From NCBI RefSeq assembly GCF_050003625.1, contig NC_134398.1:17310997-17374996 (forward strand): DNA of 64,000 bases, read 5' to 3'. The first letter of the stretch is position 1, and each line of letters starts with the position of its first letter. Shown piece by piece: positions 1 through 11,375 of the stretch. Source of the stretch: Haematobia irritans (Eukaryota > Arthropoda > Insecta > Diptera > Muscidae). The translations under genes were made by a program, and so were the position numbers. The notes under the pieces were generated by a model. That model saw nothing but the letters and a program-made list of their open reading frames with translations, searched no databases and was not told the origin of the DNA.

Positions 1-199
1 CACGTTTTTAATTGATTCAATCACACAATTAATTGATTCCGTGACAAAAGTCAATTAAATTTTTAATTGAAAATCGTGTTGGTTTTCAATCAAAATGGGT
101 GATTGATACTATCATTTTCGTGATTGAAGACATTTCAATTAAAAAAATGATTGAATCCGCGATTTTCGTGATTGAAATCAAAAAATTTTTTTTTGTGTG
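1..199 (-). mobile_element. AT-rich TA-type MITE (family P), partial copy
   Basis: This is the terminal part of a dispersed AT-rich element made of short phrases built on AATTAATTGA and AATTTTTAATTG. It ends in a T-run plus GTGTGTG. It resembles the copies at 3970-4242, 35220-35508 and 36823-37392, where TA duplications can be seen. The left end lies outside the window. No coding potential is visible. Confidence 0.7.
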
Positions 200-504
200 T
201 GCTGAGTAGCAAAAATTGTAAATGTTACTCAAATTGTCCTATATCTCGAATACATAAGTATCGCCTGATAAATCGAAAATGCTCTTTTGTACAATTGCAT
301 CAACATTTCTCTCGCTTCATATTTCCCATATTTTTTTTTTTTAACATTGTGTTTCATTCCAGAGCGTTAGCCGATTTCAATTTTAATTCTAGAGATTTTG
401 TAGAAGTACAAAAAATTGTCTCCATTATAAGTATTTGTATCTGGAAATGCAAACCTTTATATAGTTCCCAGAAAATTTGAAGTAGTTGAAATGGTAACAC
501 AAAT

Positions 505-574
505 GTTGGTCTACATGGAGGTGAAGGGTATAATATAGTCGGCCCCGCCCGACTTTAGACTTTACTTACTTGTT
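505..574 (+). repeat. Tail of a T-family dispersed repeat
   Basis: The phrase ATAATATAGTCGGCCCCGCC followed by CGACTTTAGAC and TTTACTTACTTG recurs at 44240-44285, where it ends a longer element. Here only the tail is present, and it abuts the truncated 3' end of mariner copy 1. It may mark an insertion or recombination that removed the mariner terminal repeat. Confidence 0.6.
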
Positions 575-1799
575 TTGTTAAAATTCGTTTTTATTATTCA
601 ACATAGTTCCCTACAAGAGCGATACAACGATTATAACGACCTTCCAATTTTTTGATACCATTATGGTAGTACTCCTTCGGTTTTGCCTCAAAATTGGCCT
701 CAGTTTCGGCGATCACCTCTTCATTGCAGCCAAATTTTTTCCCTGCGAGCATCCTTTTGAGGTCTGAGAACGAGAAAAAGTCGCTGGGGCCAGATCTGGA
801 GAATATGGTGGGTGGGGAAACAATTCGAAGCCCAATTCATGAATTTTTGCCATCGTTCTCAATGACTTGTGGCACGGTGCGTTGTCTTGGTGGAACAACA
901 CTTTTTTCTTATTCATATGGGGCCGTTTTGCCGCGATTTCGACCTTCAAACGCTCCAATAACGCCATATAATAGTCACTGTTGATGGTTTTTCCCTTCTC
1001 AAGATAATCGATAAAAATTATTCCATGCGCATCCCAAAAAAAAGAGGCCATTACTTTGCCAGCGGACTTTTGAGTCTTTCCACGCATCGGAGACGGTTCA
1101 CCGGCCGCTGTCCACTCAGCCGACTGTCGATTGGACTCAGGAGTGCAGTGATGGAGCCATGTTTCATCCATTGTAACATATCGACGGAAAAACTCGGGTG
1201 TATTACGAGTTAACAGCTGCAAACACCGCTCAGAATCATCAACACGTTGTTGTTTTTGGTCAAATATGAGCTCGCGCGGCATCCATTTTGCACAGAGCTT
1301 CCGCATATCCAAATATTTATGAATGATATGACCAACACGTTCCTTTGATATCTTTAAGGCCTCTGCTATCTCAATCAACTTCATTTTACGGTCATACAAA
1401 ATCATTTTGTGGATTTTTTTGATGTTTTCGTCGGTAACCACCTCTTTCGGGCGTCCACTGCGTTCACCGTCCTCCGTGCTCATTTCACCACGCTTGAATT
1501 TTGCATACCAATCAATTATTGTCGATTTCCCTGGGACAGAGTCCGGAAACTCATTATCAAGCCAAGTTTTTGCTTCCACCGTATTTTTTCCCTTTAGAAA
1601 ACAGTATTTTATCAAAACACGAAATTCCTTTTTTTTCCATTTTTTTCACAATAACAAAAGTTGCTTCACAAAAGACTCTCTATCTCACAAACTAATTGAC
1701 TTACAGACGTCAAATTTTGACACGAATCATTTGAACTATATAAAAAAATATGCCTTTAATACTAGCGACGCCAGACCGGGGACTTATCAGCCAACCTGT
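575..1799 (-). mobile_element. Mariner (irritans/Himar1-type) copy 1, one terminus lost
   Basis: Tc1/mariner element on the minus strand. The 5' 27-bp terminal inverted repeat is at 1773-1799 and is followed by TA at 1800-1801. The opposite (3') terminal repeat, seen in copies 2 and 4, is missing: homology stops at about 575 against another repeat's tail. The body is about 1.2 kb; intact members of this family are about 1.29 kb. With one terminus gone the copy cannot move as a unit. Confidence 0.92.
594..1640 (-). pseudogene. Mariner transposase copy 1, two frameshifts
   Basis: Remnant of a DD34D mariner transposase, which cuts and joins at TA dinucleotides. A 300-residue frame runs from 1615 to 713. 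It contains the paired helix-turn-helix region and the catalytic motifs MDETW, HQDNAPCH and YSPDLAP, so all three acidic residues remain. Two single-base changes break the frame. An extra base in the A-run just after the start codon (8 versus 7 in copy 2) separates the first codons. A missing G near 788-790 shifts the frame right after YSPDLAP and replaces the C-terminus. Both indels lie in homopolymers, so sequencing error is possible for this copy. Copy-specific changes include HHCTPE for HHYTPE. Confidence 0.9.
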
Positions 1800-1801
1800 T
1801 A

Positions 1802-3530
1802 CTAACCCCCTAGGACTGATGGACGTTCGATATAATCTTCTGAGGGGAATAATTAGATATGTTGAATAAAAAAGCAACTATACCATTAAATATGTGGTAA
1901 AATATTCTTTTTTTTATGAAAATAAAAGTGAATTTACAATTTTTTTTCCATGTATGCTTTAGGTTCAGCTATGCATTATGGATAAAGCCAAAAGAGAAAG
2001 ACGTGGAAAAAAATAACCGCACACGAACGGGCATGTTAATGCTACTGCTATCATAGTTAGGTTCCACGTACAGCATACTCTCAACGGTTGAGTACAGCAG
2101 CGGTTTTGTCGACTGGGGAAATCATTTGACCCGCGGCCATTGTTCATTCATTCATTCATGTGAAATGTATTTGTTGTGTATATACACTCCCGCCATAACA
2201 AGGTATGAACTTGTTACTAATAAGTTGTTATTAAAATCTATTCTTATTGTCAACGATATCAACACATATGATTTTCTCTATTTTCTGTAATTTAAGTTAA
2301 TTGGCATAGAAACAATTACAATTTTCAACTATTTGCAAGTGGCTATGTTGTATTAGAATTCGTGGAGTAATAAAGTTTTAGAATGTGTTATTTGGAAGAC
2401 AACTATTTGGTCTACATGTTGAGGCTATAACATGATATTTGTAACTGTAACCGATGATAGGTTACAACATATACTCCCCTGTTCCGATATTTGAAATCGG
2501 AGAATTGTCGTTTTGCCATAATTTTATAACCCTAAAACTTATACACTTAAATCTTTTCTCTTTAATGATAAATTCGAATTAAAATTGTGTTGGAGCAGAG
2601 AGTATCTCAATTTTTTTTTCGTTAAAAGAAAAATAAAATTTTGCGATTCTCTTTAATGATAAATTCAAATTAAAATTGGAGTCCGAGAGTATCAAAATAA
2701 AATTTTGCGATTTGCGATACCGAATTTCGGAAATCCCTTATGTTCCGATGATAATTTAAAAACTTAATATGGTATGACAGACTAAATCAAAGAAACCCTA
2801 TTTTTAAGCCATGAATGAATTCATTCAACATTTCAAAATTGACTAACCGACCAGATCTTTGTAGTAAATGTACATACATGGCTTTTCTAAGTATCTCGAA
2901 AAGCGCGTAGGTTGCACTGAAGTTGTCACCTTGGTGGACTAACGTTTTTTTAAGTATGCAATTTCTTAATTTTGTTTAAAAGTTGTTTTGTTAAAAATAA
3001 AAACAAAAAATACAAAAGGAAAATAATTACTCATGTTTGACAGACTAGTTCAATTAAGGCATAGTTTGGGAAGTGGTTATACTAAATTAAGATGGATTCT
3101 TTAAATATTCTAATTGGGTATGTCATTCACAAACGGAAAATGGGAAATTAATCGGTATAATTATTTCAAATACCATAATTGATTTTTACAGAATGCCCGC
3201 TACGAGCTTTGAGACATTCTATTCTAGCCAGCGAAGGGTATTACTCTGGCAAATGAGTAACTCCACCATATGCACGGTGATCGAAGAGGCCCCCTCAGGA
3301 AATATCTCAGACTACAACAACTAGCCGGATATATAATGACATCACCAGATTTGTTGAATGATGTAAATAGCTAAGCTTCATTTTTCTTGGGTTCAGTACA
3401 CCACCACTTAACAATTATCACCGTTGATTCATTGATTTTAAAACTTCTGAACACCCAACATATATGAATCCGAATATAAACCTTGGCTTTATGACGAATT
3501 TCTTCGTCGAGGTGTGAGCGTGAGTGAAAT
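1802..3530. other. No gene seen; AT-rich spacer
   Basis: No convincing exon or transposon protein. A roughly 90-bp direct repeat is present: TCTCTTTAATGATAAATTC occurs near 2556 and again near 2648 in diverged form. The segment 2030-2150 is less AT-rich than its surroundings but shows no recognisable coding or promoter signal. Confidence 0.5.
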
Positions 3531-3534
3531 TTGT

Positions 3535-3967
3535 ATAGAAAATTTTGTCAAAATTTTATTTCAATAAGAAATTTTAACCAAACTTTATTTCTATAGAAAA
3601 TGTTGACAAAATTGTATTTCTAAGAAAATTTTGTTAAAATTTTATTTCTAAAGAAAATCTTGTCAAACTTTTGTTTCTATAGAAAATTTTGATAAAATTT
3701 TATTTCTATAGAAAATTTTGTCAAAATTTTATTTCTATAGAAAATTTTGTCAAAATTTTATTTCTATAGAAAATTTTGACAAAATTTTATTTCTATAGAA
3801 ATTTTTGTCAAACTTTTATTTCTATAGAAAATTTTGTCAAAATTTTATTTCAATAAGAAATTGTGTCAAAATTTCATTTCTATAGAAAATTTTGTCAAAA
3901 TTTTATTTCTATAGAAAATTTGGTCAAAGTTTTATTTCTATAGAAAATTTTGTCAAACTTTTATTTC
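3535..3967 (+). repeat. 29-bp tandem array R1, left part
   Basis: Direct tandem copies of a 29-bp unit built from TTTCTATAGAAA and AAAATTTTGTCAAAATTTTA, with variants in length and sequence. The array continues to about 8416 after interruption by a MITE. The short open frames across it, rich in Phe, Ile, Lys and Asn, are by-products of the repeat. Confidence 0.95.
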
Positions 3968-3969
3968 TA

Positions 3970-4242
3970 CACAAAAAAAAATTTTTCTGATTCAATCACG
4001 AAATTATTTGATCCAATTAATTTTTAATTGAAATGTCTTCAATCACAGAAATGATAGTATCAATTAAAAAATTAATTGAAGGTCAATTAAAAACTTAATT
4101 GATCCAATTACAAAATTAATTGATACTATTATTTTTGTTTCAATTAAAAAATTTGTTGAATCAATAAAATTTTTAATTGAATATTTTTTAAAACTCAATT
4201 AAAATTTTAATTGGAAAAATTTTCGTGAAATTTTTTTGTGTG
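3970..4242 (+). mobile_element. P-family MITE inserted in the array with TA duplication
   Basis: A 273-bp AT-rich element that begins CACAAAAAAAAATTTTTC and ends TTTTTTTGTGTG. The array motif ATTTCTATAGAAAA is split so that TA occurs on both sides (3968-3969 and 4243-4244). Removing the element and one TA restores the array unit. This is direct evidence of a TA target duplication, as made by Tc1/mariner transposases. Confidence 0.88.
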
Positions 4243-7200
4243 TATAGAAAATGTAAAAATTTTATTTCTATAGAAAATTTGGTCGAAATTTTATTTCAAT
4301 AAGAAATTGTGTCAAAATTTCATTTCTATAGAAAATTTTGTCAAAATTTTATTTCAATAGAAAATTTTGTCAAAAAATTATTTCAATAAGAAATTTTTTC
4401 AAAATTTTATTTCTATAGAAATTTTTTCACAATTTTATTTCTATAGAAATTTTGTCAAAATTTTATTTCTATAGAAAATTTTGTCAAAATTTAATTTTTC
4501 TATAAAAATTTTTATAAAAAATTTTATTTCTATAGAAAATTTTGTCAACATTTTATTTCTATAGAAAATGTTGTAAAACTTTTATTTCTATAGAAAAAGT
4601 TGTAAAAGTTTTATTTCTATAGAAAATTTTGTCAAAATTTTATTTCTATAGAAAATGTTGTAAAAATTTTATTTCTATAGAAAATTTTGTCAAAATTTTA
4701 TTTCTATAGAAAATTTTGTCAACATTTTATTTCAATAAGAAAATTTTGACAATTTCTATAGAAAATTTTGTCAAAATTTTATTTCAATAGAAAATTTTGT
4801 CAAAAAATTATTTCAATAAGAAATTTTTTCAAAATTTTATTTCTATAGAAATTTTGTCACAATTTTATTTCTATAGAAATTTTGTCAAAATTTTATTTCT
4901 ATAGAAAATTTTGTCAAAATTTAATTTTTCTATAAAAATTTCTATAAAAAATTTTATTTCTATAGAAAATTTTGTCAACATTTTATTTCTATAGAAAATG
5001 TTGTAAAACTTTTATTTCTATAGAAAAAGTTGTAAAAGTTTTATTTCTATAGAAAATTTCGTCAAAATTTTATTTCTATAGAAAATGTTGTAAAAATTTT
5101 ATTTCTATAGAAAATTTTGTCAAAATTTTATTTCTATAGAAAATTTTGTCAAAATTTTATTTCTATAGAAAATTTTGTCAAAATTTTATTTCTATAGAAA
5201 ATTTGTCAAAATTTTATTTCTATAGAAAATTTTGTCAAAATTCTATTTCTATAGAAAATTTTGTCAAAATTCTATTTCTAAAGGAAATTTTGTCAAACTT
5301 TTACTTCTATAGAAAATTTTGTTAAATTTTTATTTCTATAGAAAATTTTGTCAAAATTTTATTTCTATAAAAAAATTTTGTCAAAACTTTATTTCTGTAT
5401 AAAATATTGTCATAATGTCATTTCTGTAGTAAATTTTGTCAAAATTTTATTTCTATCGAAAATTTTGTCAATATTTTATTTCTATAGAAAATTTTGTAAA
5501 AATTTTATTTCTATAGAAAATTTTGTCAAAATTTTATATCTATAGAAAATTTGGTCAACATTTTATTTCAATAAAAATTTTTATTTCTATAGGAAATTTT
5601 GTCAAAATTTCATTTCATTTCTAAAGAAAATTTTGTCAAAATTTTTGTTTCTATAGAAAATTTTGTCAAAATTTTATTTCTATAGAAAATTTTGTCCAAA
5701 TTTGATTTCTATAAAAAATGTTGTCAAGATTTTATTTCAATAAGAAATTTTGTCAAAATTTTATTTCTATAGAAAATTTTATCAAAATTTTATCAAAATT
5801 TTATTTCTATAGAAAATTTTGTCCAAATTTTATTTGTATAGAAAATTTTGTCAAAATTTTATTTCTATAAAAATTTTTGTCAAAGTTTTATTTCTATAGA
5901 ACATTTTATCAAAATTTTATTTCTAAAGAAAATTTTGTCAAAATTTAATTTTCTATAGAAATAAAAAAAAATAATTATTTAAATTTAATTTAATAAAAAT
6001 TTTGTCAACATTTTTTTCTATAGAAAATTTTGTCAAAATTTTATTTCTGTAGAAAATTTTGTCAAAATTTTATTTCTATAGAAAATGTCAAAATTTTATT
6101 TCTATAGAAAATTTTGTCAAAATTTTATTTCTATAGAAAACTTTGTCAAAATTTTATTTCAATACAAATTTTTATCAAAGTTTTATTTCCATAGAAAATT
6201 TTGTTAAAATTTTATATCTATAGAAATATTTGTCAAAATTTTATTTCTATAGAAAATTTTGTCAAAATTTTATTTTTGTAGAAAATTATGTAAAAATTTT
6301 ATTTCTATAGAAAATTTTGTCAAAATTTTTTATTTCTATAGAAAATTTTGTCAAAATATTATTTCTATAGAAAATTTGGTCTAAATTTTATTTCTATCGA
6401 AAATTTTGTCACAATTTTTATTTCTATAGAAAATTTTGTAAAAATTTTATTTCAAGAGTCAGGGCTCGTGAATGTGATCAAAATTTCTATTTCTATAGAA
6501 AATGTTGTAAAACTTTTATTTCTATAGAAAAAGTTGTAAAAGTTTTATTTCTATAGAAAATTTTGTCAAAATTTTATTTCTATAGAAAATGTTGTAAAAA
6601 TTTTATTTCTATAGAAAATTTTGTCAAAATTTTATTTCTATAGAAAATTTTGTCAACATTTTATTTCAATAAGAAAATTTTGACAATTTCTATAGAAAAT
6701 TTTGTCAAAATTTTATTTCAATAGAAAATTTTGTCAAAAAATTATTTCAATAAGAAATTTTTTCAAAATTTTATTTCTATAGAAATTTTGTCACAATTTT
6801 ATTTCTATAGAAATTTTGTCAAAATTTTATTTCTATAGAAAATTTTGTCAAAATTTAATTTTTCTATAAAAATTTCTATAAAAAATTTTATTTCTATAGA
6901 AAATTTTGTCAACATTTTATTTCTATAGAAAATGTTGTAAAACTTTTATTTCTATAGAAAAAGTTGTAAAAGTTTTATTTCTATAGAAAATTTCGTCAAA
7001 ATTTTATTTCTATAGAAAATGTTGTAAAAATTTTATTTCTATAGAAAATTTTGTCAAAATTTTATTTCTATAGAAAATTTTGTCAAAATTTTATTTCTAT
7101 AGAAAATTTGTCAAAATTTTATTTCTATAGAAAATTTTGTCAAAATTCTATTTCTATAGAAAATTTTGTCAAAATTCTATTTCTAAAGGAAATTTTGTCA

Positions 7201-8416
7201 AACTTTTACTTCTATAGAAAATTTTGTTAAATTTTTATTTCTATAGAAAATTTTGTCAAAATTTTATTTCTATAAAAAAATTTTGTCAAAACTTTATTTC
7301 TGTATAAAATATTGTCATAATGTCATTTCTGTAGTAAATTTTGTCAAAATTTTATTTCTATCGAAAATTTTGTCAATATTTTATTTCTATAGAAAATTTT
7401 GTAAAAATTTTATTTCTATAGAAAATTTTGTCAAAATTTTATATCTATAGAAAATTTGGTCAACATTTTATTTCAATAAAAATTTTTATTTCTATAGGAA
7501 ATTTTGTCAAAATTTCATTTCATTTCTAAAGAAAATTTTGTCAAAATTTTTGTTTCTATAGAAAATTTTGTCAAAATTTTATTTCTATAGAAAATTTTGT
7601 CCAAATTTGATTTCTATAAAAAATGTTGTCAAGATTTTATTTCAATAAGAAATTTTGTCAAAATTTTATTTCTATAGAAAATGTTATCAAAATTTTATCA
7701 AAATTTTATTTCTATAGAAAATTTTGTCCAAATTTTATTTGTATAGAAAATTTTGTCAAAATTTTATTTCTATAAAAATTTTTGTCAAAGTTTTATTTCT
7801 ATAGAACATTTTATCAAAATTTTATTTCTAAAGAAAATTTTGTCAAAATTTAATTTTCTATAGAAATAAAAAAAAATAATTATTTAAATTTAATTTAATA
7901 AAAATTTTGTCAACATTTTTTTCTATAGAAAATTTTGTCAAAATTTTATTTCTGTAGAAAATTTTGTCAAAATTTTATTTCTATAGAAAATGTCAAAATT
8001 TTATTTCTATAGAAAATTTTGTCAAAATTTTATTTCTATAGAAAACTTTGTCAAAATTTTATTTCAATACAAATTTTTATCAAAGTTTTATTTCCATAGA
8101 AAATTTTGTTAAAATTTTATATCTATTGAAATATTTGTCAAAATTTTATTTCTATAGAAAATTTTGTCAAAATTTTATTTTTGTAGAAAATTATGTAAAA
8201 ATTTTATTTCTATAGAACATTGTGTCAAAATTTTATTTCTATAGAAAATTTTGTCAAAATTTTTTATTTCTATAGAAAATGTTGTCAAAATATTATTTCT
8301 ATAGAAAATTTGGTCTAAATTTTATTTCTATCGAAAATTTTGTCACAATTTTTATTTCTATAGAAAATTTTGTAAAAATTTTATTTCAAGAGTCAGGGCT
8401 CGTGAATGTGATCAAA
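4243..8416 (+). repeat. 29-bp tandem array R1, main part
   Basis: About 4.2 kb of 29-bp units in the same orientation as the left part. Local variants such as TTTCAATAAGAAA, AAAAAGTTGTAAAAG, and an AT-only break at about 5955-5999 act as landmarks. They show nested duplications: about 430 bp between 4320-4730 and 4750-5160, and about 1.93 kb between the two halves. The array ends after TCAAGAGTCAGGGCTCGTG, which also occurs at 6452-6470. Confidence 0.95.
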
Positions 8417-8420
8417 ATCC
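4556..8420 (+). repeat. Tandem segmental duplication, period about 1,934 bp
   Basis: 4556-6489 and 6490-8420 are two copies of the same array segment. Landmarks repeat at constant offset: TCAAGAGTCAGGGCTCGTG at about 6452 and 8386, and the AT-only break at about 5955 and 7866. The copies differ by a few substitutions and by gain or loss of single 29-bp units. Either a recent duplication or duplicated assembly of one locus would give this. Confidence 0.88.
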
Positions 8421-9600
8421 TAGTGAGTTAGAAATCTTGACTATAGACAAGCTTGTGCAATATAATGACGCCTAGGTGATTGTCTTCGCTAAAGACTACA
8501 AACAATATTTTTTTCTCTTTTGAGTCACGAAATTTTTGCTTGATCTACGACAAGTTCCCGTCACGTGCACACCTCAAATTTATTGCAATCACATTATTAC
8601 ATGCATATAAAAGACTAAACGAAATATATAATTCAATATGCACACAAATTTCTTAAAGGTATTCATAAACAAAAAACAGCTATGAACGATGTAGACGATT
8701 TCCAAAAGTTGTGAGGAAAACGCTATCGTTTTTTTTTTTTATTTTGTTTTGTTTTGGCAAAGACATGTGAATGAATAGTGAAGTAGTAGAGCTCTGAATT
8801 TACAACATTGTTTAATAAAAAGAAACAACAAAAACTAAACTAATTTAAATAAGTTTGACAAATAAATAAGAGTGGTGGTAAAAATAGAAAGTTTAAATGC
8901 TCTTAAAGGTAGACCATACCAAAGCAAGTTAGGAAAGGTTTAACAAGTTGATACGTAAGTAAGTATACATCATACCCTACAGCACTAGTGTTGGCGCCCA
9001 CATACTGATGTGACGATAAATTGATTATGAAAAGAAACAATTTGCCATAAAAATTGGATTTTATGAAAACAAATTTAAGGTCATGTGAAAATCTTTGTTT
9101 AGAGAAAGTGGAATTTTCATCAGAAATGCCCACGCACTTTATGAAAATGTCATACAAATAGAATTTAATAAAATTGTTATAGATCCATTTCTGTGTAAAT
9201 CTAGGTCCAAAGAGTACACAGAAAAAAAATTACGAAATTGATTAATTGAAGTGGGTAGCATGTCCGGCAAAAGGTCTTTGTTTTTTTCACACACATCGAA
9301 AGAAAAAATACTTTCTTCAGGAACGAAATTTTAGACAAACGAACTTCCCCCCTTTCTTATAAATTATTTTCTTATAGAGCAGATAAACCCGAATTTACGA
9401 TAAATGATTCAACGATTGTCTCTAAACTATTTAATTTCCTCTTAAAGAAAATTTTTTAGCGGCAAAAGAAAACTTTGTTTGTCTGAAATTACGTTCCTCA
9501 TAAAAGAAAAGTCTTCTTTCAGTACATTATAATCGTTTTCCATGAAATAAATAAAATTTTCCATATCTATATATAATGAAAATTTTTGGTCACTCTTCCG
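8421..9600. other. Spacer or intron without recognised feature
   Basis: No exon found. If the Gef26 call is right this lies inside the intron after the second coding exon. A short degenerate P-type phrase (ACACAGAAAAAAAATTACG) occurs near 9217. The small frame at 8903-9157 shows no family resemblance. Confidence 0.4.
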
Positions 9601-9670
9601 TTCAATTAAAATTTGTAAAAATTGCTTGATTGATTTTAAAATAATTATTATAATAAATTTTAATACTTAC

Positions 9671-9871
9671 GTCCATAGATTCGGCTAAATCTTCTTCATC
9701 GGAATCGACTGTTGACTCTACCAAACCAGAGAAATCAATCTCCTCACCATCCAGTGATGAACCGTAAACGGATGCCATGGTATCGCTGCCACTGTACGCT
9801 GAACTTGTATCACTTGAATGTGAACCACGATTGCATTTTTGATGCAATTCCGGCCTAGAGGGTGGTTGATA
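9671..9871 (-). CDS. Gef26: Second coding exon of a PDZ-GEF (Gef26/dizzy, RAPGEF2-like)
   Basis: The exon encodes 67 residues starting YQPPSRPELHQKC and continuing through a Ser-rich stretch (HSSDTSSAYSGSDTMASVYG) to an acidic segment, DFSGLVESTVDSDEEDLAE, ending in SMD. The Ser-rich stretch followed by a D-SGL-E--VDS-(D/E) acidic motif matches the N-terminal leader of Rap-specific exchange factors of the PDZ-GEF family, which lies before the cyclic-nucleotide-like, RasGEF-N, PDZ and RasGEF domains. The minus-strand donor GTAAGT follows at 9670-9665. The acceptor is taken as CCACAG at 9877-9872, which leaves phase 0 at both ends. The frame stays open upstream to 9904, so the 5' boundary is less certain. 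The later exons with the catalytic domains are not in the window. The product would activate Rap1 at junctions and adhesion sites, as known for the family. Confidence 0.62.
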
Positions 9872-10158
9872 CTGTGGCACATCGACATATATCATGATGG
9901 TCACACAGCCATAGATATAAAAAACGGTATTGTTCCATGGTAAATGGTAGTATGAAAAAAGAAAAAGAAAAAAAGGAAATTAAATTAATAATAAAAAATT
10001 ATATTTTATACAGCTAGCTAACAACAAAAAGGCAATAAAGCAAGCGACGACATGTGTAATTGAATTTGTTTTTTTGATACTTCATTTCCACTAAAAAATG
10101 TCGGAGGAATGTTTATATGGCTGCCACACTGTTAAGAGGGGAAATTATAAAATATGAA

Positions 10159-11375
10159 ATAAAATTTTGACAAAATTTTCTATAGAAATAAAATTTCACA
10201 AAATTTTCTATAGAAATAAAATTTTGACAAAATTTTTTATAGAAATAAAATTTTGACAAAATTTTCTATAGAAATAAAATTTTGACAAAATTTTCTACAG
10301 AAATACATTTTTGACAAAATTTTCTATAGAAATAAAATTTTGACAAAATTTTCTATAGAAATAAAATTTTGACAAAATTTTCTTTGGAAATAAAATTTTG
10401 ATAAAATTGTCTTTGGAAATAAAATTTTGACAAAATTTTCTTTGGAAATAAAATTTTGCCAATTTTTTTTTTTTGGAAATAAAATTTTGACAAAATTTTC
10501 TATAGAAATAAAATTTTGTCAAAATTTTCTATAGAAATAAAATTTTGACAAATCTTTCTTTGGAAATAAAATGTTGACAAAATTTTCTTTGGAAATAAAA
10601 TTTTGAGAAAATTTTTTATGGAAATAAAATTTTGAGAAAATTTTCTATGGAAATAAAATTTTGATCAAATTTTCTATAGAAATAAAATTTTGACAAAATT
10701 TTCTTTGGAAATAAAATTTTGATAAAATTTTCTTTAGAAATAAAATTTTGCCAAAATTTTCTTTGGAAATAAAATTTTAACAACATTTTCTATACAAATA
10801 AAATTTTGACAAATTTTCTATAGAAATAAAATTTTTGATAAAATTTTCTATAGAAATAAAATTTTCTTTGGAAATAAAATTTTGACAAAATTTTCTTTGG
10901 AAATAAAATTTTGACAAAATTTTCTTTAGAAATAAAATTTTGACAAAATTTTTTTTGGAAATAAAATTTTGACAAAATTTTCTATAGAAATAAAATTTTG
11001 ACAAATTTTTCTATGGAAATAAAATTTTGACAAATTTTTCTATAGAAATAAAATTTTGATCAAATTTTCTAGAGAAATAAAATTTTGACAAATTTTTCTA
11101 TAGAAATAAAATTTGCACAACTTTTTCTTAGAAATAAAATTTTGACAAAATTTTCTATAGAAATGAGATTTCGACAAAATTTTCTATAGAAATAAAATTT
11201 TGACAAAATTTTCTATAGAAATAAAATTTTGACAAAATTTTCTAGAGAAATAAAATTTTGACAAAATTTTCTATAGAAATAAAATTTTGACAAAATTTTC
11301 TATAGAAATAAAATTTTGACAAAATTTTCTATAGAAATAAAATTTTGACAAAATTTTCTATAGAAATAAAATGTT
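10159..11375 (-). repeat. 29-bp tandem array R2, reverse orientation, intronic
   Basis: Same 29-bp unit as R1, here as GAAATAAAATTTTGACAAAA. Many units carry CTTTGGAAATAAA in place of CTATAGAAATAAA, forming a local subfamily at about 10380-10980. The array lies between the two proposed Gef26 coding exons, so it would be transcribed within the intron. Confidence 0.94.

Noticed and set aside
694..1213. Plus-strand open frames across mariner copy 1
   Set aside because: They are antisense shadows of the transposase; the same shadows appear over copies 3 and 4.
5348..7450. Repeated Phe/Ile/Lys/Asn-rich open frames at 5348-5545 and 7253-7450 and similar ones at other arrays
   Set aside because: They are translations of the 29-bp unit, identical because the array is duplicated, and have no start context or domain.
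3535..8416. CRISPR-like array
   Set aside because: Units are contiguous with no unique spacers, and the genome is eukaryotic.
8903..9157. 84-codon minus-strand frame as Gef26 exon 3
   Set aside because: It shows none of the residues expected after the acidic leader of PDZ-GEF proteins and has no suitable splice signals in frame.
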